Below are positions 8,653 through 20,384 of a DNA stretch of 64,000 nt, piece by piece. Made by a program: the position numbers and the translations under genes. The notes under the pieces are model-generated. The model was not told the DNA's origin, made no database searches, and worked only from the letters and a program-made list of their open reading frames with translations. The DNA comes from Gloeomargarita sp. SRBZ-1_bins_9 (GTDB lineage: Bacteria; Cyanobacteriota; Cyanobacteriia; Gloeomargaritales; Gloeomargaritaceae). Within the stretch, counting starts at the first letter, position 1. The number at the start of each line of letters is the position of its first letter. The stretch is from contig JAUQVX010000004.1 of assembly GCA_039794565.1 (NCBI GenBank), forward strand, positions 1 through 64,000, read 5' to 3'.

Positions 8653-9203
8653 CCAGCAGGCCCCTTACCGGTGCTCAGGTACTGATTGGGCCAAGCCATT
8701 TCCACTTGTCGGCGGATGGCCAGCAAGTTGACCGTCACTCCCCGTTGAATCTTGTTTTCAACTAACCGCACCGGCAATCCCAGGCGTGGTCGTAGGTGGA
8801 CGCTGTAAATGAGCTGGGTAGCCTGGGGCTGGGGCTGCAATTCCCACGCGCCGCGAAATGTCACAAAGTCCCCCTCAACCGCGTGAAAGTCAATGCGTTC
8901 TGGGTAATGTTCCTCGATGTCCAGCACCACCCGGGCGCGAAAGGAGCATTTCAAGAAGCGCTGGGCGCCGATTTGTTCGAGGCGAATTTTGCCCGGGGGA
9001 TGGGGCAGCCGCCGGCTGAGGACCAGACTGGGGACAAAGTCGGCCAACCGCTCGTAATCGGTCAGGACCTGCCAGATTGGTTCAACGGGGGCGGGAATGG
9101 CGGTCACGGCGCGAATGCTGCGGTCCCAGGGGCTTAGTCGCACCACCTCAACCCTGACATCCCCATCCCCTGGCTGAGTCGTCGATATGGCTGCTTCCTC
9201 CAT
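8649..9203 (-). CDS. SRPBCC/START-like (polyketide cyclase/Coq10-type) protein
   Basis: A 184-residue protein with the START-like fold seen in cyclase/dehydrase and Coq10-type proteins: IPAPVEPIWQVLTDYERLADFVPSL at residues 36-60 is the usual first helix-strand unit, followed by alternating beta strands and a long C-terminal helix (NKIQRGVTVNLLAIRRQVEM). Such proteins bind lipids, quinones or pigments in a hydrophobic cavity. Relatives are frequent in cyanobacteria and plastids, but the ligand is not known from sequence. It ends on the ftrC stop codon (4-nt convergent overlap) and follows the HAD gene by 25 nt, so the two may be co-transcribed. Confidence 0.85.
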   Translation of the reverse strand: MEEAAISTTQPGDGDVRVEVVRLSPWDRSIRAVTAIPAPVEPIWQVLTDYERLADFVPSLVLSRRLPHPPGKIRLEQIGAQRFLKCSFRARVVLDIEEHYPERIDFHAVEGDFVTFRGAWELQPQPQATQLIYSVHLRPRLGLPVRLVENKIQRGVTVNLLAIRRQVEMAWPNQYLSTGKGPAG

Positions 9204-9228
9204 CCCCCCATCAGCCCAGATCCCCCTG

Positions 9229-9942
9229 CTAAGTTAGCACAACGGTCGGCGTGAGGTGGGCCAGCCGGGGTAACACCACCTGGGCGCCATGGCGTTGCAG
9301 GGTCTGGGTGTAGTCATCCGTATCCTGCACATGGGGAGGGAGAATACCGACGGCGATCCAGCGGTAGGCCGGGGCTGCCCGTCGCGCCCGCTCCACGGTC
9401 AACATGTCGGCTACCGTGTCCCCCGCATACACAACCGTTGTTCCTGGTGGGCAGCGCCATTGGTCAACCAAGGTAATCAAGCCCGTGGGGTCCGGTTTGG
9501 CCGGCGCATCCTCCATCGCCACTAAAGGGGCAGCCAATATGCCCAACCGCGCCAGGGCGTAGGCCGCTTCCCGCCGGGGCGCACCGCTAAAAAAACCCCA
9601 TCGCCAGCCCTGGGCCTCCCAAGCCCCAAAGTAGTCCGCCGTGACCAGCAAGCGCTCCTGGGTAATCAAACCGGTCGGTTCCGCCCCGTCGCCCCAGTAC
9701 AGGCTTTGAAAGTATTGGGTAATTTTCGAGATAGGGACGCTGATGCCCCGCCGGCGCAGCAGTTCTTGGGTGGCTTCCCAGTCATTGTTCCAGTAGCCCT
9801 CGCTTTTGAGCCGGTCAATGTCTGCCAGGCTGGGCCAGTAACGGCCTTGGGAGAAATGGGCGACCGTTGCCTGTATGGCTCGCCGGTAGGACTGACTCAC
9901 ATCCCGAATCACGCCGTCAATGTCGCAGACAAGTACCCCCAC
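9229..9942 (-). CDS. HAD-superfamily hydrolase (TIGR01548-like)
   Basis: A 237-residue haloacid-dehalogenase-fold phosphatase. Motif I is VCDIDGVIRDV (D7 nucleophile, D9 acid/base), motif II FFSGAPRRE, motif III EDAPAKPDPTG with the lysine, and motif IV VYAGDTVADM. The residues after motif I (SYRRAIQATV) and KSEGYWNNDWEAT resemble the HAD-IA subfamily known from cyanobacteria and archaea, which lies close to histidinol-phosphate or phosphoglycolate-type enzymes but has no agreed substrate. It probably forms a two-gene unit with the START-like gene downstream. Confidence 0.87.
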   Translation of the reverse strand: MGVLVCDIDGVIRDVSQSYRRAIQATVAHFSQGRYWPSLADIDRLKSEGYWNNDWEATQELLRRRGISVPISKITQYFQSLYWGDGAEPTGLITQERLLVTADYFGAWEAQGWRWGFFSGAPRREAAYALARLGILAAPLVAMEDAPAKPDPTGLITLVDQWRCPPGTTVVYAGDTVADMLTVERARRAAPAYRWIAVGILPPHVQDTDDYTQTLQRHGAQVVLPRLAHLTPTVVLT

Positions 9943-10036
9943 CCGGCCCCAGTGCCCGCACCAATGGCTAAAATTGAAGTGAATGAGCTATTCTAAACAA
10001 GCTAGCACAAATCATTCATTTCGGGAGGTGTAGCTC

Positions 10037-10342
10037 TTGAAATTTCAGTTGAAAGCGCTCTGGCTCCAGAAGGATGTGGGGATAGCAGTGGACCAAATTG
10101 TGGGCACCGGCAGCAGCCCCTTGACCTGTTATTTTTTCTGGCCGCGGGACAACGCCTGGGAGCAGTTGAAAAATGAGCTGGATGCCAAATCCTGGATTCC
10201 CGAAGCGGATAAAATAGAGCTGTTGAACCAAGCCACCGAACTGATCAACTATTGGGAGGAAGGCCGGGCCAATAATCGCCCTCACACCCTGCAGGAAGCC
10301 CAAGCTCGCTTTCCCCACATTGTCTTTGCCGGCAGTAATTAA
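10037..10342 (+). CDS. ycf65: 30S ribosomal protein PSRP-3 (Ycf65)
   Basis: A 101-residue protein of the plastid-specific ribosomal protein 3 family, found in cyanobacteria and chloroplasts on the small ribosomal subunit. Typical stretches are [38 protein letters not shown] and [17 protein letters not shown]. The start is TTG (10037), supported by a strong Shine-Dalgarno sequence GGGAGGTG (10023-10030) six bases upstream and by the family N-terminus; no suitable ATG exists. The gene stands alone between a divergent HAD gene and the SPOR-domain gene. Confidence 0.95.
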   Translation: MKFQLKALWLQKDVGIAVDQIVGTGSSPLTCYFFWPRDNAWEQLKNELDAKSWIPEADKIELLNQATELINYWEEGRANNRPHTLQEAQARFPHIVFAGSN

Positions 10343-10400
10343 ACGGCTGGGTTGGTTCGGTTCCTCACCCCTGTTGTGAACCTATTTGTTGAGGTGTGTG

Positions 10401-11363
10401 ATGACCACGGCTACCCAGGAAGCATGGTTGCCGAGGACCCTGCTGGGGGCTTTGGCCTGTTTGGATGTGGATGTGGAGCAGGAGTTGGGCCGTTGGCGGG
10501 AGGATCGCCAGCGTTGGGGACCCGGTTGGTGGGCTCAGTTCCTGGCTGACCATCCCACGCCGCCGCCGGAAACGGCCTGGACCTTTCCCCCCGCCGCGGA
10601 GGCTGATCCGACCGTTGTCGATCAAAGCGGCATGGAACTGGATAGGCCGGCCGGTGAACCCGTAGCGCCCCCAGGCCCAGATTTGGCTCCGGTCAACGCC
10701 AGCATGGTTGCGCCGCCGGATCAGGTTTCCCGTCCGGTTGAGGAGGGGTCAGGTGCTGCAGGGGAGGTCACGGAGTTGGCGTCTCGGCCTTCCTGGTCTG
10801 AGCGGTTGAACCGGGTATTTGCTCGCCGCCAAGCCGAGGGGGGTTCGAGCATGGTGGACCCCTGGGCGGAGATGTTCTCGGCATCTTTCCATCAGCCGAA
10901 TCGGGCCCGGGGTTTACGACAACCCGTACTGGGTTTTGCGATTGGAGTGACGCTGGCGACCTTGGGCACGATAGCCGTTCTGGGGGTTGGGCAGCGGTCA
11001 CGTACACCGGAACCGACGGCCCCGACTTTGAGTGTCCCGGCTCCCCCGCCGGAAAGTGCTGTTTTGCCATCGCCGGTGCCCAATTTGGCCCACAAGGAGC
11101 TGCCGGATTTGAGTGCTGTGCCGACGGCCAGTCCCCCTGCTACCCCTAAATCCTCGACGAATCCGGGCTTGTATTACGTGGTGATGGATTATGAAAATGA
11201 GCAGAGTCTTCTGCAGGCGCAGCGGGTGGTGCCGGAGGCGTTTGTGTGGCAATTCGATACGGGACTGAAGGTGCAGTTGGGGGCCTTTGAGCTGCGTGAC
11301 CAGGCGGAGGCTTTTGTGGCAGACTTAAAGGCGAAAGGGTTGCAGGCCCGTGTTTATCCCTAA
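10401..11363 (+). CDS. Membrane protein with C-terminal SPOR domain
   Basis: About 320 residues from the ATG at 10401, which has GAGGTG four bases upstream (the earlier TTG codons are not needed). The order is a cytoplasmic N-terminus of about 165 residues starting AWLPRTLLGALACLDVDVEQ, one membrane helix (GFAIGVTLATLGTIAVLGVG), a proline-rich linker (TAPTLSVPAPPPE) and a 65-residue SPOR domain (LYYVVMDYENEQSLLQAQRV to the end). SPOR domains bind denuded peptidoglycan and often target proteins to the septum, so a cell-envelope or division role is likely. The next two genes follow after 17 and 3 nt, suggesting one transcript ending in recF. Confidence 0.85.
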   Translation: MTTATQEAWLPRTLLGALACLDVDVEQELGRWREDRQRWGPGWWAQFLADHPTPPPETAWTFPPAAEADPTVVDQSGMELDRPAGEPVAPPGPDLAPVNASMVAPPDQVSRPVEEGSGAAGEVTELASRPSWSERLNRVFARRQAEGGSSMVDPWAEMFSASFHQPNRARGLRQPVLGFAIGVTLATLGTIAVLGVGQRSRTPEPTAPTLSVPAPPPESAVLPSPVPNLAHKELPDLSAVPTASPPATPKSSTNPGLYYVVMDYENEQSLLQAQRVVPEAFVWQFDTGLKVQLGAFELRDQAEAFVADLKAKGLQARVYP

Positions 11364-11380
11364 GAGTAAGAGGTGCGGCG

Positions 11381-11848
11381 GTGAAGTGGTGGCCCTGGGG
11401 CGGTACTCCCCATCCCGAGCAGCGGTTGGACCAGTGGTTGAGCCGGTTGCAGCGGCAGTTGCGGCAAGTTAAGCGGGCGGTGGCGGTGGTGGTGGCGACC
11501 CAACGGCGGTTGCGGCGGCAGTTGCAGCGTGCCCGTTCGCCGGAAATACGCCAAGAATTGCGGCAGGCCCTGGTCCATCAAAGTCATCATTGCCGTCGCC
11601 TGCAGCAACAACTGTGGGCCTTGGAACAGGAGGTGCAAGCGTTGCAGGCGCGCCAGGAAATGCTCACCGCCCGGATGTCAACGGCAGAGGCCCGCAAAGC
11701 TTTGCATGACCTGCGCCAGCACATTACGGAGGGCCGTTTACCCCACTTGCTGCAGGATACGGAAGACCTGGTGAATCGGTTGGAGGCGGAAGTGGAACTC
11801 CTCGACCACAGCTTGGGGGAATGCCTGCCGCCGGTGGCCGGTCGTTGA
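11381..11848 (+). CDS. Coiled-coil protein, possibly PspA/IM30-like
   Basis: A 155-residue, almost wholly alpha-helical protein rich in Gln, Arg and Leu, with heptads from about residue 15 to 150. The segment QEVQALQARQEMLTARMSTA recalls the PspA/Vipp1 helix, but the protein is shorter and I cannot confirm membership. No signal peptide or membrane segment. The start is GTG at 11381 with AGAGGTG upstream. It lies 17 nt after the SPOR gene and 3 nt before recF, so it is almost certainly in the same operon. A structural or scaffolding role is plausible only by its shape. Confidence 0.7.
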   Translation: MKWWPWGGTPHPEQRLDQWLSRLQRQLRQVKRAVAVVVATQRRLRRQLQRARSPEIRQELRQALVHQSHHCRRLQQQLWALEQEVQALQARQEMLTARMSTAEARKALHDLRQHITEGRLPHLLQDTEDLVNRLEAEVELLDHSLGECLPPVAGR

Positions 11849-11851
11849 GCG

Positions 11852-12952
11852 GTGTATTTGCAATCGCTGCACCTGCACCATTTTCGCAACTATACCGACC
11901 AGGTGGTGACCTTCCAGGGTCAGCAGACGATTCTCATCGGGGATAATGCCCAGGGCAAGTCCAATTTACTGGAGGCGATTGTCCTGTTGGCGACTTTACA
12001 TTCCCCTCGGGTGCAGCGGGACGCGGATCTGGTGCAAATGGGGCAAGCCCTGGCCCAGATTGAGGGATATATCCTGCGGCAACCGGACCCGGTGGAGCTG
12101 ACCCTGGTGTTGCGGGCTTCGGGACGGCGCACCCTGGCGGTGAATCAACGGGTCCAGCGGCGACAGGTGGATTTTTGGGGATATTTACGGGCGGTTTTTT
12201 TTTCCTGTCTGGACCTGGAACTGGTGCGGGGCAGCCCTGGTCAACGGCGGGATTGGTTAGACCACATCCTGGTGCAACTGGAACCCCTGTATAGCCAGCT
12301 CCTGCAGGACTACCAGCGGGTGGTGCGACAACGGAATGCCCTGTTACGGCAAGAAACCGTCACGCCGGCCCAATTGGCCCCCTGGGATGAGCTACTGGTG
12401 CAGACCGGCGCCCGTTTGATGCATCGTCGTGCCCAGTTGATAGACCGACTCCAGCCCTTGGTCCAGACCTGGCACCAGCGGATTAGTCAAGCCGGTGAAC
12501 AGCTCACTGTGGCCTATGCCCCGGCCGTGGCGGTGCGGGAGGGGGCAAGGATCCAGGAAGAATTCCGGCGGCAACTGGCAGCCAAGGCGATGGTGGAACG
12601 CCTCCAGAAGACGACGTTGGTGGGACCTCACCGGGACGAGGTCATTTTTACCTTAAACGGTCAGTTGGCCCGTCATTATGCCTCGCAAGGGCAGCAACGT
12701 ACCCTGGTCTTGGCCTTGAAATTGGCGGAACTGGAACTGCTGGAAAAGGCTTTTGGGGAAACGCCCCTGTTGTTGCTGGACGATGTGCTGGCGGAACTGG
12801 ACCCCAAGCGACAACGGCATCTGCTGGCGGTCATTGCCGACCGGGTGCAGACCATCATCACCACAACGGATTTAGACCGTTTTGAACCACCCTGGTTGAC
12901 CCAAGCTCAGCAACTGCTGGTCCAACAGGGACGCATCTATCCTCGGGGGTAA
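11852..12952 (+). CDS. recF: DNA replication and repair protein RecF
   Basis: A 366-residue SMC-like ATPase that loads RecA at single-strand gaps together with RecO and RecR. Motifs: LHHFRNYTD at the N-terminus, Walker A GDNAQGKSNLLEA (residues 30-42), the RecF region KTTLVGPHRDEVIF, signature ASQGQQRTLVLALKLAEL and Walker B LLLLDDVLAELDPKRQ. The start is GTG at 11852. The gene is preceded closely by the coiled-coil gene and is not next to dnaN, which sits 49 kb away at the origin; the classic dnaA-dnaN-recF order is absent here. Confidence 0.96.
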   Translation: MYLQSLHLHHFRNYTDQVVTFQGQQTILIGDNAQGKSNLLEAIVLLATLHSPRVQRDADLVQMGQALAQIEGYILRQPDPVELTLVLRASGRRTLAVNQRVQRRQVDFWGYLRAVFFSCLDLELVRGSPGQRRDWLDHILVQLEPLYSQLLQDYQRVVRQRNALLRQETVTPAQLAPWDELLVQTGARLMHRRAQLIDRLQPLVQTWHQRISQAGEQLTVAYAPAVAVREGARIQEEFRRQLAAKAMVERLQKTTLVGPHRDEVIFTLNGQLARHYASQGQQRTLVLALKLAELELLEKAFGETPLLLLDDVLAELDPKRQRHLLAVIADRVQTIITTTDLDRFEPPWLTQAQQLLVQQGRIYPRG

Positions 12953-12992
12953 TTGTCTAACCCGGCCTGGGTTGTGTAAGATAAAAAAGCTT

Positions 12993-13064
12993 TCCTCAGT
13001 AGCTCAGCGGTAGAGCGGTCGGCTGTTAACCGATTGGTCCCTGGTTCGAATCCAGGCTGAGGAG
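12993..13064 (+). tRNA. tRNA-Asn (GTT)
   Basis: 72-nt cloverleaf: acceptor TCCTCAG pairs with CTGAGGA, D-arm AGCTCAGCGGTAGAGC, anticodon loop CTGTTAA with anticodon GTT, T-arm CCTGGTTCGAATCCAGG. The 3' CCA is not encoded. A possible -10 element TAAGAT lies at 12977-12982. Confidence 0.97.
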
Positions 13065-13213
13065 TGTGGCAAGCCTTGCTAATGCCCTCGGGAGCCAAAG
13101 CGGCAGTAGGGCGGGCGATGGCACGGGTGCGGGGTGCGGCCTAAGGAACTTCCGGCGGGGGAAGGGGTCAGTGGCTATAACCGACAACCCTTGCCAATTC
13201 AGCAGGTGTAGCG

Positions 13214-13717
13214 ATGCGATGGATCCAGTCAGTGCTTTTCTTTGGTGGTCGCGTGGGGGTCACCTGGTCCCTGCTTTTGACGGTTCCCACCCGGTCTGTT
13301 CCGTTTCAGGTGCTGAATTTGGGTCCGCCCCCCGTGACCAAACGCTGGACCCGCCAACCCCAAGTGTGGGTCTTCACCAGTGACCAGGCCTGGCAACAGT
13401 TCTGGGGAGGCCATCGGGGGATCGACCACAACGGGCAACCCCCGGCAGCACCCCCTGTGGATTTCCGACGGCAGGCGGTCATTGGGTTAACGGTCGGTGC
13501 TCGTCCGACAGGGGGTTACGGCCTGAAAATTGACCGGATTGAACGGGCAACCGGCAACCGGGGGGTGTATTGGAGGGTGCATTACACGGAGTCGGTGCCC
13601 GGCCCGAACTGTCTGGTGACCCAGGCCATCACCACGCCAACTGTGTTCATTGCCGTCCAACCCCCTGTTCCCCAGGTGCAACTCCGGGGGCGCACGGTCA
13701 CCATATCCTGTCGTTAA
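13214..13717 (+). CDS. Secreted PrcB-type domain protein
   Basis: A 167-residue protein with a hydrophobic N-terminal segment (VGVTWSLLLTVP, about residues 14-25) that may be a signal peptide. The mature part looks like the C-terminal domain of PrcB, the regulatory partner of the PrtP/PrcA protease complex of spirochaetes: WVFTSDQAWQQFWGGH, PVDFRRQAVIGLTVGARPTGGYGLKIDRI and VHYTESVPGPNCLVTQAITTP. In cyanobacteria such stand-alone proteins have no assigned function. The stop codon overlaps the convergent DUF3084 gene by 4 nt (TTAA). Confidence 0.75.
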   Translation: MRWIQSVLFFGGRVGVTWSLLLTVPTRSVPFQVLNLGPPPVTKRWTRQPQVWVFTSDQAWQQFWGGHRGIDHNGQPPAAPPVDFRRQAVIGLTVGARPTGGYGLKIDRIERATGNRGVYWRVHYTESVPGPNCLVTQAITTPTVFIAVQPPVPQVQLRGRTVTISCR

Positions 13718-15027
13718 CCGGATCGCAGCACCACCTGCCCGTTTTGCACCGCCACCAGTTGGATGTCTAGGGGTCCGGCGGTATAAATGGGGCGGCGGGT
13801 CACGGACTGTACGTACACTACCCCCTTGAGGTTTTGCAATTGCTCCACAAACTGCACCAGGGCCACCTGGCTAAAAGAACCGACTTTGTTGGTCAGGGGG
13901 TCGGCCAGGATGCCGCTTTGGCGGGCGCGGACATTGGAGGCCAGGAATAAACGGTCGAGTTGATTGACAATGGCCACTTCGTCGCTGTTGTCCAGGTCAA
14001 TGGGGATTTGGGCCACCACCGCCCCGGCGGGAAAAATCAACTGGTTGGGGGTGACGTCAGTAAAGACTTCCACTTCCGGTTCGCCGCTGGAGTAGTTGGC
14101 TGCCGCCAGTACCCGCACCACGTAGTCCCGCCCGGTGCTCAGGGTGTTGACCAGGTTGTTGAATTCTGTACTACTGATGCGGATGCGGGGGCCCCTAAAG
14201 GGCAGTTGGGACGAATGGAGACAGGCTTCTACCTGGCCTTGCCGCTGTCCCAAGCACCCCGCCACGCGACTGGCCTCCTGTAGGGTTTGTTGCACCACCT
14301 GCCGGGCTAACTCGGTGTTGGTAATCGAGCGCACGGTGGCCGTTGCCAGGACCTGTTCCCGCCGGATGGCCACATTGCCCTGGCGCAACTGCCCCACCTC
14401 CTGTTCCAAACGACCCCGCACTTGCTCCAGTTGGGTGATGCTGGCTTGCAATTGTTGCCCCTGGCGTTGCAGCCGTTCCGCTTGTAGGCGGGCTTGGGCC
14501 ACCTGGGTTTGGGCCTGGTGCAGTTGGGCTTGCAGTTGGGCGCGGTCCTTTTTGAGTTCGGCAATTTGGGCTTCTAGAACGCGGGATTCCTGTTCAGCGC
14601 TGGCCAGTTTCGCCAGAGCTTGCTGGTAGTTGCGATTCACCTGCGCCAGTTTGGCTTCGATGGCCTGAACATTGCGCTCAGCGGCTTGCAATTGGGCTTG
14701 AGTGCGGGCCAGTTGTTGTCGAGCGGCCTCCAGTTCCGCCTGGGCTTCGTCCTTTTGCCGTTGCACCCGTTTCAGTTCAGATTGAATCTGGTTAAGCCGA
14801 AATAACCCATCCCGCAACTGCTGGTCGGCAGCAAGCAAAATCCCCAACGTAGTGGCGGAAATTACCCCCCCAGTGGCGATGGTTACCAGTACGGCGGTGG
14901 TGCGGGGCCGCAACTTGAACAAACTCAGCCGCGCCTTGCCCACCCGGGTGCCGATGCGGTCCCCCAATGCCGCAATCAGCCCTCCCAGCAGCAAAATGAC
15001 AATGACCAGGGTGTAACCGGCCACCAC
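13714..15027 (-). CDS. DUF3084 membrane-anchored coiled-coil protein
   Basis: A 437-residue protein of the cyanobacterial DUF3084 family. Two N-terminal membrane segments (VIVILLLGGLIAAL at residues 8-21; TTAVLVTIATGGVISATTLGILL at about 43-65) are followed by a long coiled coil (about residues 75-205, with KLAQVNRNYQQALAKLASAE) and a globular C-terminal domain of about 220 residues (STEFNNLVNTLS to VAVQNGQVVLRSG). The layout suggests an inner-membrane protein with a periplasmic or cytoplasmic scaffold arm. GTG start at 15027, 3 nt after ligA, so the two are co-transcribed. Function unknown. Confidence 0.88.
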   Translation of the reverse strand: MVAGYTLVIVILLLGGLIAALGDRIGTRVGKARLSLFKLRPRTTAVLVTIATGGVISATTLGILLAADQQLRDGLFRLNQIQSELKRVQRQKDEAQAELEAARQQLARTQAQLQAAERNVQAIEAKLAQVNRNYQQALAKLASAEQESRVLEAQIAELKKDRAQLQAQLHQAQTQVAQARLQAERLQRQGQQLQASITQLEQVRGRLEQEVGQLRQGNVAIRREQVLATATVRSITNTELARQVVQQTLQEASRVAGCLGQRQGQVEACLHSSQLPFRGPRIRISSTEFNNLVNTLSTGRDYVVRVLAAANYSSGEPEVEVFTDVTPNQLIFPAGAVVAQIPIDLDNSDEVAIVNQLDRLFLASNVRARQSGILADPLTNKVGSFSQVALVQFVEQLQNLKGVVYVQSVTRRPIYTAGPLDIQLVAVQNGQVVLRSG

Positions 15028-15030
15028 AAT

Positions 15031-17770
<2,740 letters not shown>

Positions 17771-17809
17771 GGGTTAGAATGAGTAAACGCCGAGCAGCAT
17801 TTCCATCCT

Positions 17810-18919
17810 ATGGCAGAAGCCTACCTGCTGGAGAAACTCAAGGCCATTGAGAGCACCTATCAGGATTTAGACCGGCAACTGGCGGACCCGGCGGTGGTGA
17901 GCAACCCCCAGGAGTTGCAGCGCATTAGCAAGGCCCGGGCCACGATGGAACCGATCGTCAGTACGTTTCACGCCTGGAAGGCCACCCAGCGAGAACTGCT
18001 CGACGCCCAGCAGCTCTACCGGGAATCGGCCCGCGACCCGGAATTTCAGGCCGTTGTTCAGCAGGAGGTGGAAGTGCTGAGCCAGCGCCTGGCCCAACTG
18101 GAACAGGAATTGAAAATCCTGCTGCTCCCCCAGGACCCCAACGACGAGAAAAACATCATGCTGGAAATCCGGGCGGGGGCTGGCGGAGATGAGGCAGGCA
18201 TTTGGGCCGGTGACCTGATGCGTATGTACACCCGTTATGCCGAGCGCCAGGGGTGGAAAGTGCGGCTGGTGAGCGAATCGCCGGCGGAAGCGGGGGGCTT
18301 CAAGGAAGTAGTGCTGGAAATCGAAGGGGACCGGGTCTATAGCAAGCTGAAATTTGAGGCGGGAACCCACCGGGTGCAGCGGGTGCCAGTAACGGAAGCG
18401 GCCGGCCGGGTGCATACCTCTACGGCAACGGTGGCGGTGATGCCGGAGGTGGACGAGGTGACGGTGGAAATCAACCCCAACGACATCGAAATCACCACGG
18501 CCCGGTCGGGGGGCGCCGGTGGGCAAAACGTCAACAAAGTCGAAACAGCGGTGCATTTGTTCCACAAGCCGACGGGGATTCACATCCACTGTCAAGAAGA
18601 GCGCAGCCAACACAAAAACAAAGAACGGGCCTTACAACTCCTGCGGGCCAAACTCTATGACATGCAATTGCAGGCCCAACAGGAATCGGTGAGTTCCCTG
18701 CGGCGTTCCCAGGTGGGGACGGGTGCCCGTTCGGAAAAAATTCGCACCTACAACTACAAAGACAACCGGGTAACAGACCACCGCCTGAACCAGAACTTTG
18801 AACTGGACCGGGTGCTAGAGGGGGAACTGGAGGCCATCATCGAAGCCTGTATAGTCAAAGACCAGCAGGAACGGTTGGCGGCCTTGGCGGCTGAGAGTGT
18901 CAATGGGGGGAGCAGTTAG
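17810..18919 (+). CDS. prfA: Peptide chain release factor 1
   Basis: A 369-residue class I release factor that reads UAA and UAG and triggers hydrolysis of peptidyl-tRNA. The catalytic GGQ loop is in [15 protein letters not shown]. The codon-recognition PxT loop region ([19 protein letters not shown], with RVHTS after the PVT-like PVTEA) is typical of RF1 rather than RF2. The C-terminus has [18 protein letters not shown]. The ATG at 17810 agrees with family length. The second release factor, prfB, is also in this window (41.9-43.0 kb). Confidence 0.97.
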   Translation: MAEAYLLEKLKAIESTYQDLDRQLADPAVVSNPQELQRISKARATMEPIVSTFHAWKATQRELLDAQQLYRESARDPEFQAVVQQEVEVLSQRLAQLEQELKILLLPQDPNDEKNIMLEIRAGAGGDEAGIWAGDLMRMYTRYAERQGWKVRLVSESPAEAGGFKEVVLEIEGDRVYSKLKFEAGTHRVQRVPVTEAAGRVHTSTATVAVMPEVDEVTVEINPNDIEITTARSGGAGGQNVNKVETAVHLFHKPTGIHIHCQEERSQHKNKERALQLLRAKLYDMQLQAQQESVSSLRRSQVGTGARSEKIRTYNYKDNRVTDHRLNQNFELDRVLEGELEAIIEACIVKDQQERLAALAAESVNGGSS

Positions 18920-19926
18920 TTGACGGGGCTATCCACAACGGCCACTCCGTCCGAGCGCACTTCCGTCACCGCGTTGACGTCAAGCACCAGCACAAACCGC
19001 TGTCCCATCTTACGCGCTAGAAACTCCTCCAGCAATTTCACCTGGTAGGGCGTAATGGTCTCCGGCGTCCGCACCGTTAAATGGGTTTCCGGTGGGTTTT
19101 TGTACCAGTCGGTGCGAATCCGCAGCAATTCCACCCTTTGAAACGTCACCGTTCCCCGCAGGAGGGCCCGGCGAATGGCCGCTTCCAGGCGGTTTTGGCG
19201 GGTCAGTTCCCAGAAACTCATCCCCAGGGGAATCAGCAACAGGCTGGTTAAAAAGGTGGCGACCGACAGCACCCGGCGAGCCTTGTACCAGGGGGTATAA
19301 CCGGCCAGGACAAAAGCCACCATACAGGCCAACGCAATACCCAACAAATTGGTCAGAAACAGCAAAAAGGCTCCCCAACTCAAGCGCCAGTCGGCTTGGG
19401 AAAGGCCCAGCCCCACCACACAAATCGGCGGCATCAGGGCGACAGCAATCGCCGTTCCCGGCAGCGTGGGCGACACCTTGGGTTCTATACGCGCGTAACC
19501 GCAGATACCGCCGGCAGCTATGGCAATCCCCAAGTCCAAAAGATTCGGGGTTGAGCGGGCAAGAATTTCACTGCCAAACTGGGGCAAACTGACAATGATG
19601 CCGATGAACCAAGACAGTCCCACCGCCAACAGGAACCCTACCCCCAGCGAGACAACAGCTTTGCGAAACAGGAGCACATCCCCGGTCAAAGCCCCAAAGG
19701 CCAGACCCCGGATAGGCATCATCAAGGGCGCCACTACCATCGCTCCGATAATGACGGCAGCGCTATTGGTGAGCAACCCCAGGGTGGCAATCACACAGGA
19801 GCCGATCACCAGCACCACGTAGGGGCCATCCAGTACCGATTCGGCGTACACCTCCTGGCGAATGGCCTGCAACTCCTCGATCTCCGCCAGGGTACGCGGG
19901 CCGTGCCATCGCTGGAACCAGGACAT
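18916..19926 (-). CDS. DUF389 multi-pass membrane protein
   Basis: A 336-residue membrane protein with about six helices. The DUF389 core is seen in [39 protein letters not shown] and [22 protein letters not shown], followed by a small soluble C-terminal domain ([20 protein letters not shown]). These proteins are widespread in cyanobacteria, and their transport activity is not established. The ATG at 19926 was chosen because it has a good Shine-Dalgarno (GGAGGGAAGGTGACC) and starts the conserved part. The stop codon overlaps that of prfA by 4 nt (TTAG). Confidence 0.88.
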   Translation of the reverse strand: MSWFQRWHGPRTLAEIEELQAIRQEVYAESVLDGPYVVLVIGSCVIATLGLLTNSAAVIIGAMVVAPLMMPIRGLAFGALTGDVLLFRKAVVSLGVGFLLAVGLSWFIGIIVSLPQFGSEILARSTPNLLDLGIAIAAGGICGYARIEPKVSPTLPGTAIAVALMPPICVVGLGLSQADWRLSWGAFLLFLTNLLGIALACMVAFVLAGYTPWYKARRVLSVATFLTSLLLIPLGMSFWELTRQNRLEAAIRRALLRGTVTFQRVELLRIRTDWYKNPPETHLTVRTPETITPYQVKLLEEFLARKMGQRFVLVLDVNAVTEVRSDGVAVVDSPVN

Positions 19927-19970
19927 GGTCACCTTCCCTCCGTTTGTTGCCTTATGATAGAGCAAATGCG

Positions 19971-20384
19971 ATGGAACCAGCGATGCGGGTGTGGGCAGAG
20001 ATTGCACGGCTTTTGGCACCTCCGGGGTATAAGCGCTTAGCCAGCCAAGTTGTTCGGCGCCTGACGACACCACCGTCCCCTAAGCCATTCCCAGAATCCC
20101 TAATTCGTGACCAACTGGCCCGCACCATCCCCGGTAGCCAGACCGAAGTACCTACCCCCTATGGCCGTATTGACATCCTCACCCCCACAGAAATCATCGA
20201 GGTCAAGCGGGCCAGCCAGTGGAAACAGGCCATTGGGCAGGTGCAAATCTACGCCCGGGCTTATCCCCATCACCGGCTGCGCATTCACCTCTTTGGCCCG
20301 GTTAAAAACAAGAAACTCATTCGCCAAACCTGCCGAGACCAGGGCATCCGTTGTACTTTTGCAGAAGAGATCACGGGTATTTGA
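19971..20384 (+). CDS. Small PD-(D/E)XK nuclease-like protein
   Basis: A 137-residue protein. Residues 66-100 read YGRIDILTPTEIIEVKRASQWKQAIGQVQIY, split here as GRIDILTPTEIIEVKRAS followed by QWKQAIGQVQ. The D...EVK spacing followed by Q..QAIGQ is the core of the restriction-endonuclease-like (PD-D/E-XK) fold, where Asp, Glu and Lys bind metal and catalyse cleavage. It could be a DNA repair or defence nuclease or a binding protein on the same fold. A -10-like TATGAT (19953-19958) lies only 12 nt before the ATG, so the mRNA may be nearly leaderless. An alternative ATG is at 19983. It overlaps the convergent reductase gene by 14 nt. Confidence 0.72.
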   Translation: MEPAMRVWAEIARLLAPPGYKRLASQVVRRLTTPPSPKPFPESLIRDQLARTIPGSQTEVPTPYGRIDILTPTEIIEVKRASQWKQAIGQVQIYARAYPHHRLRIHLFGPVKNKKLIRQTCRDQGIRCTFAEEITGI

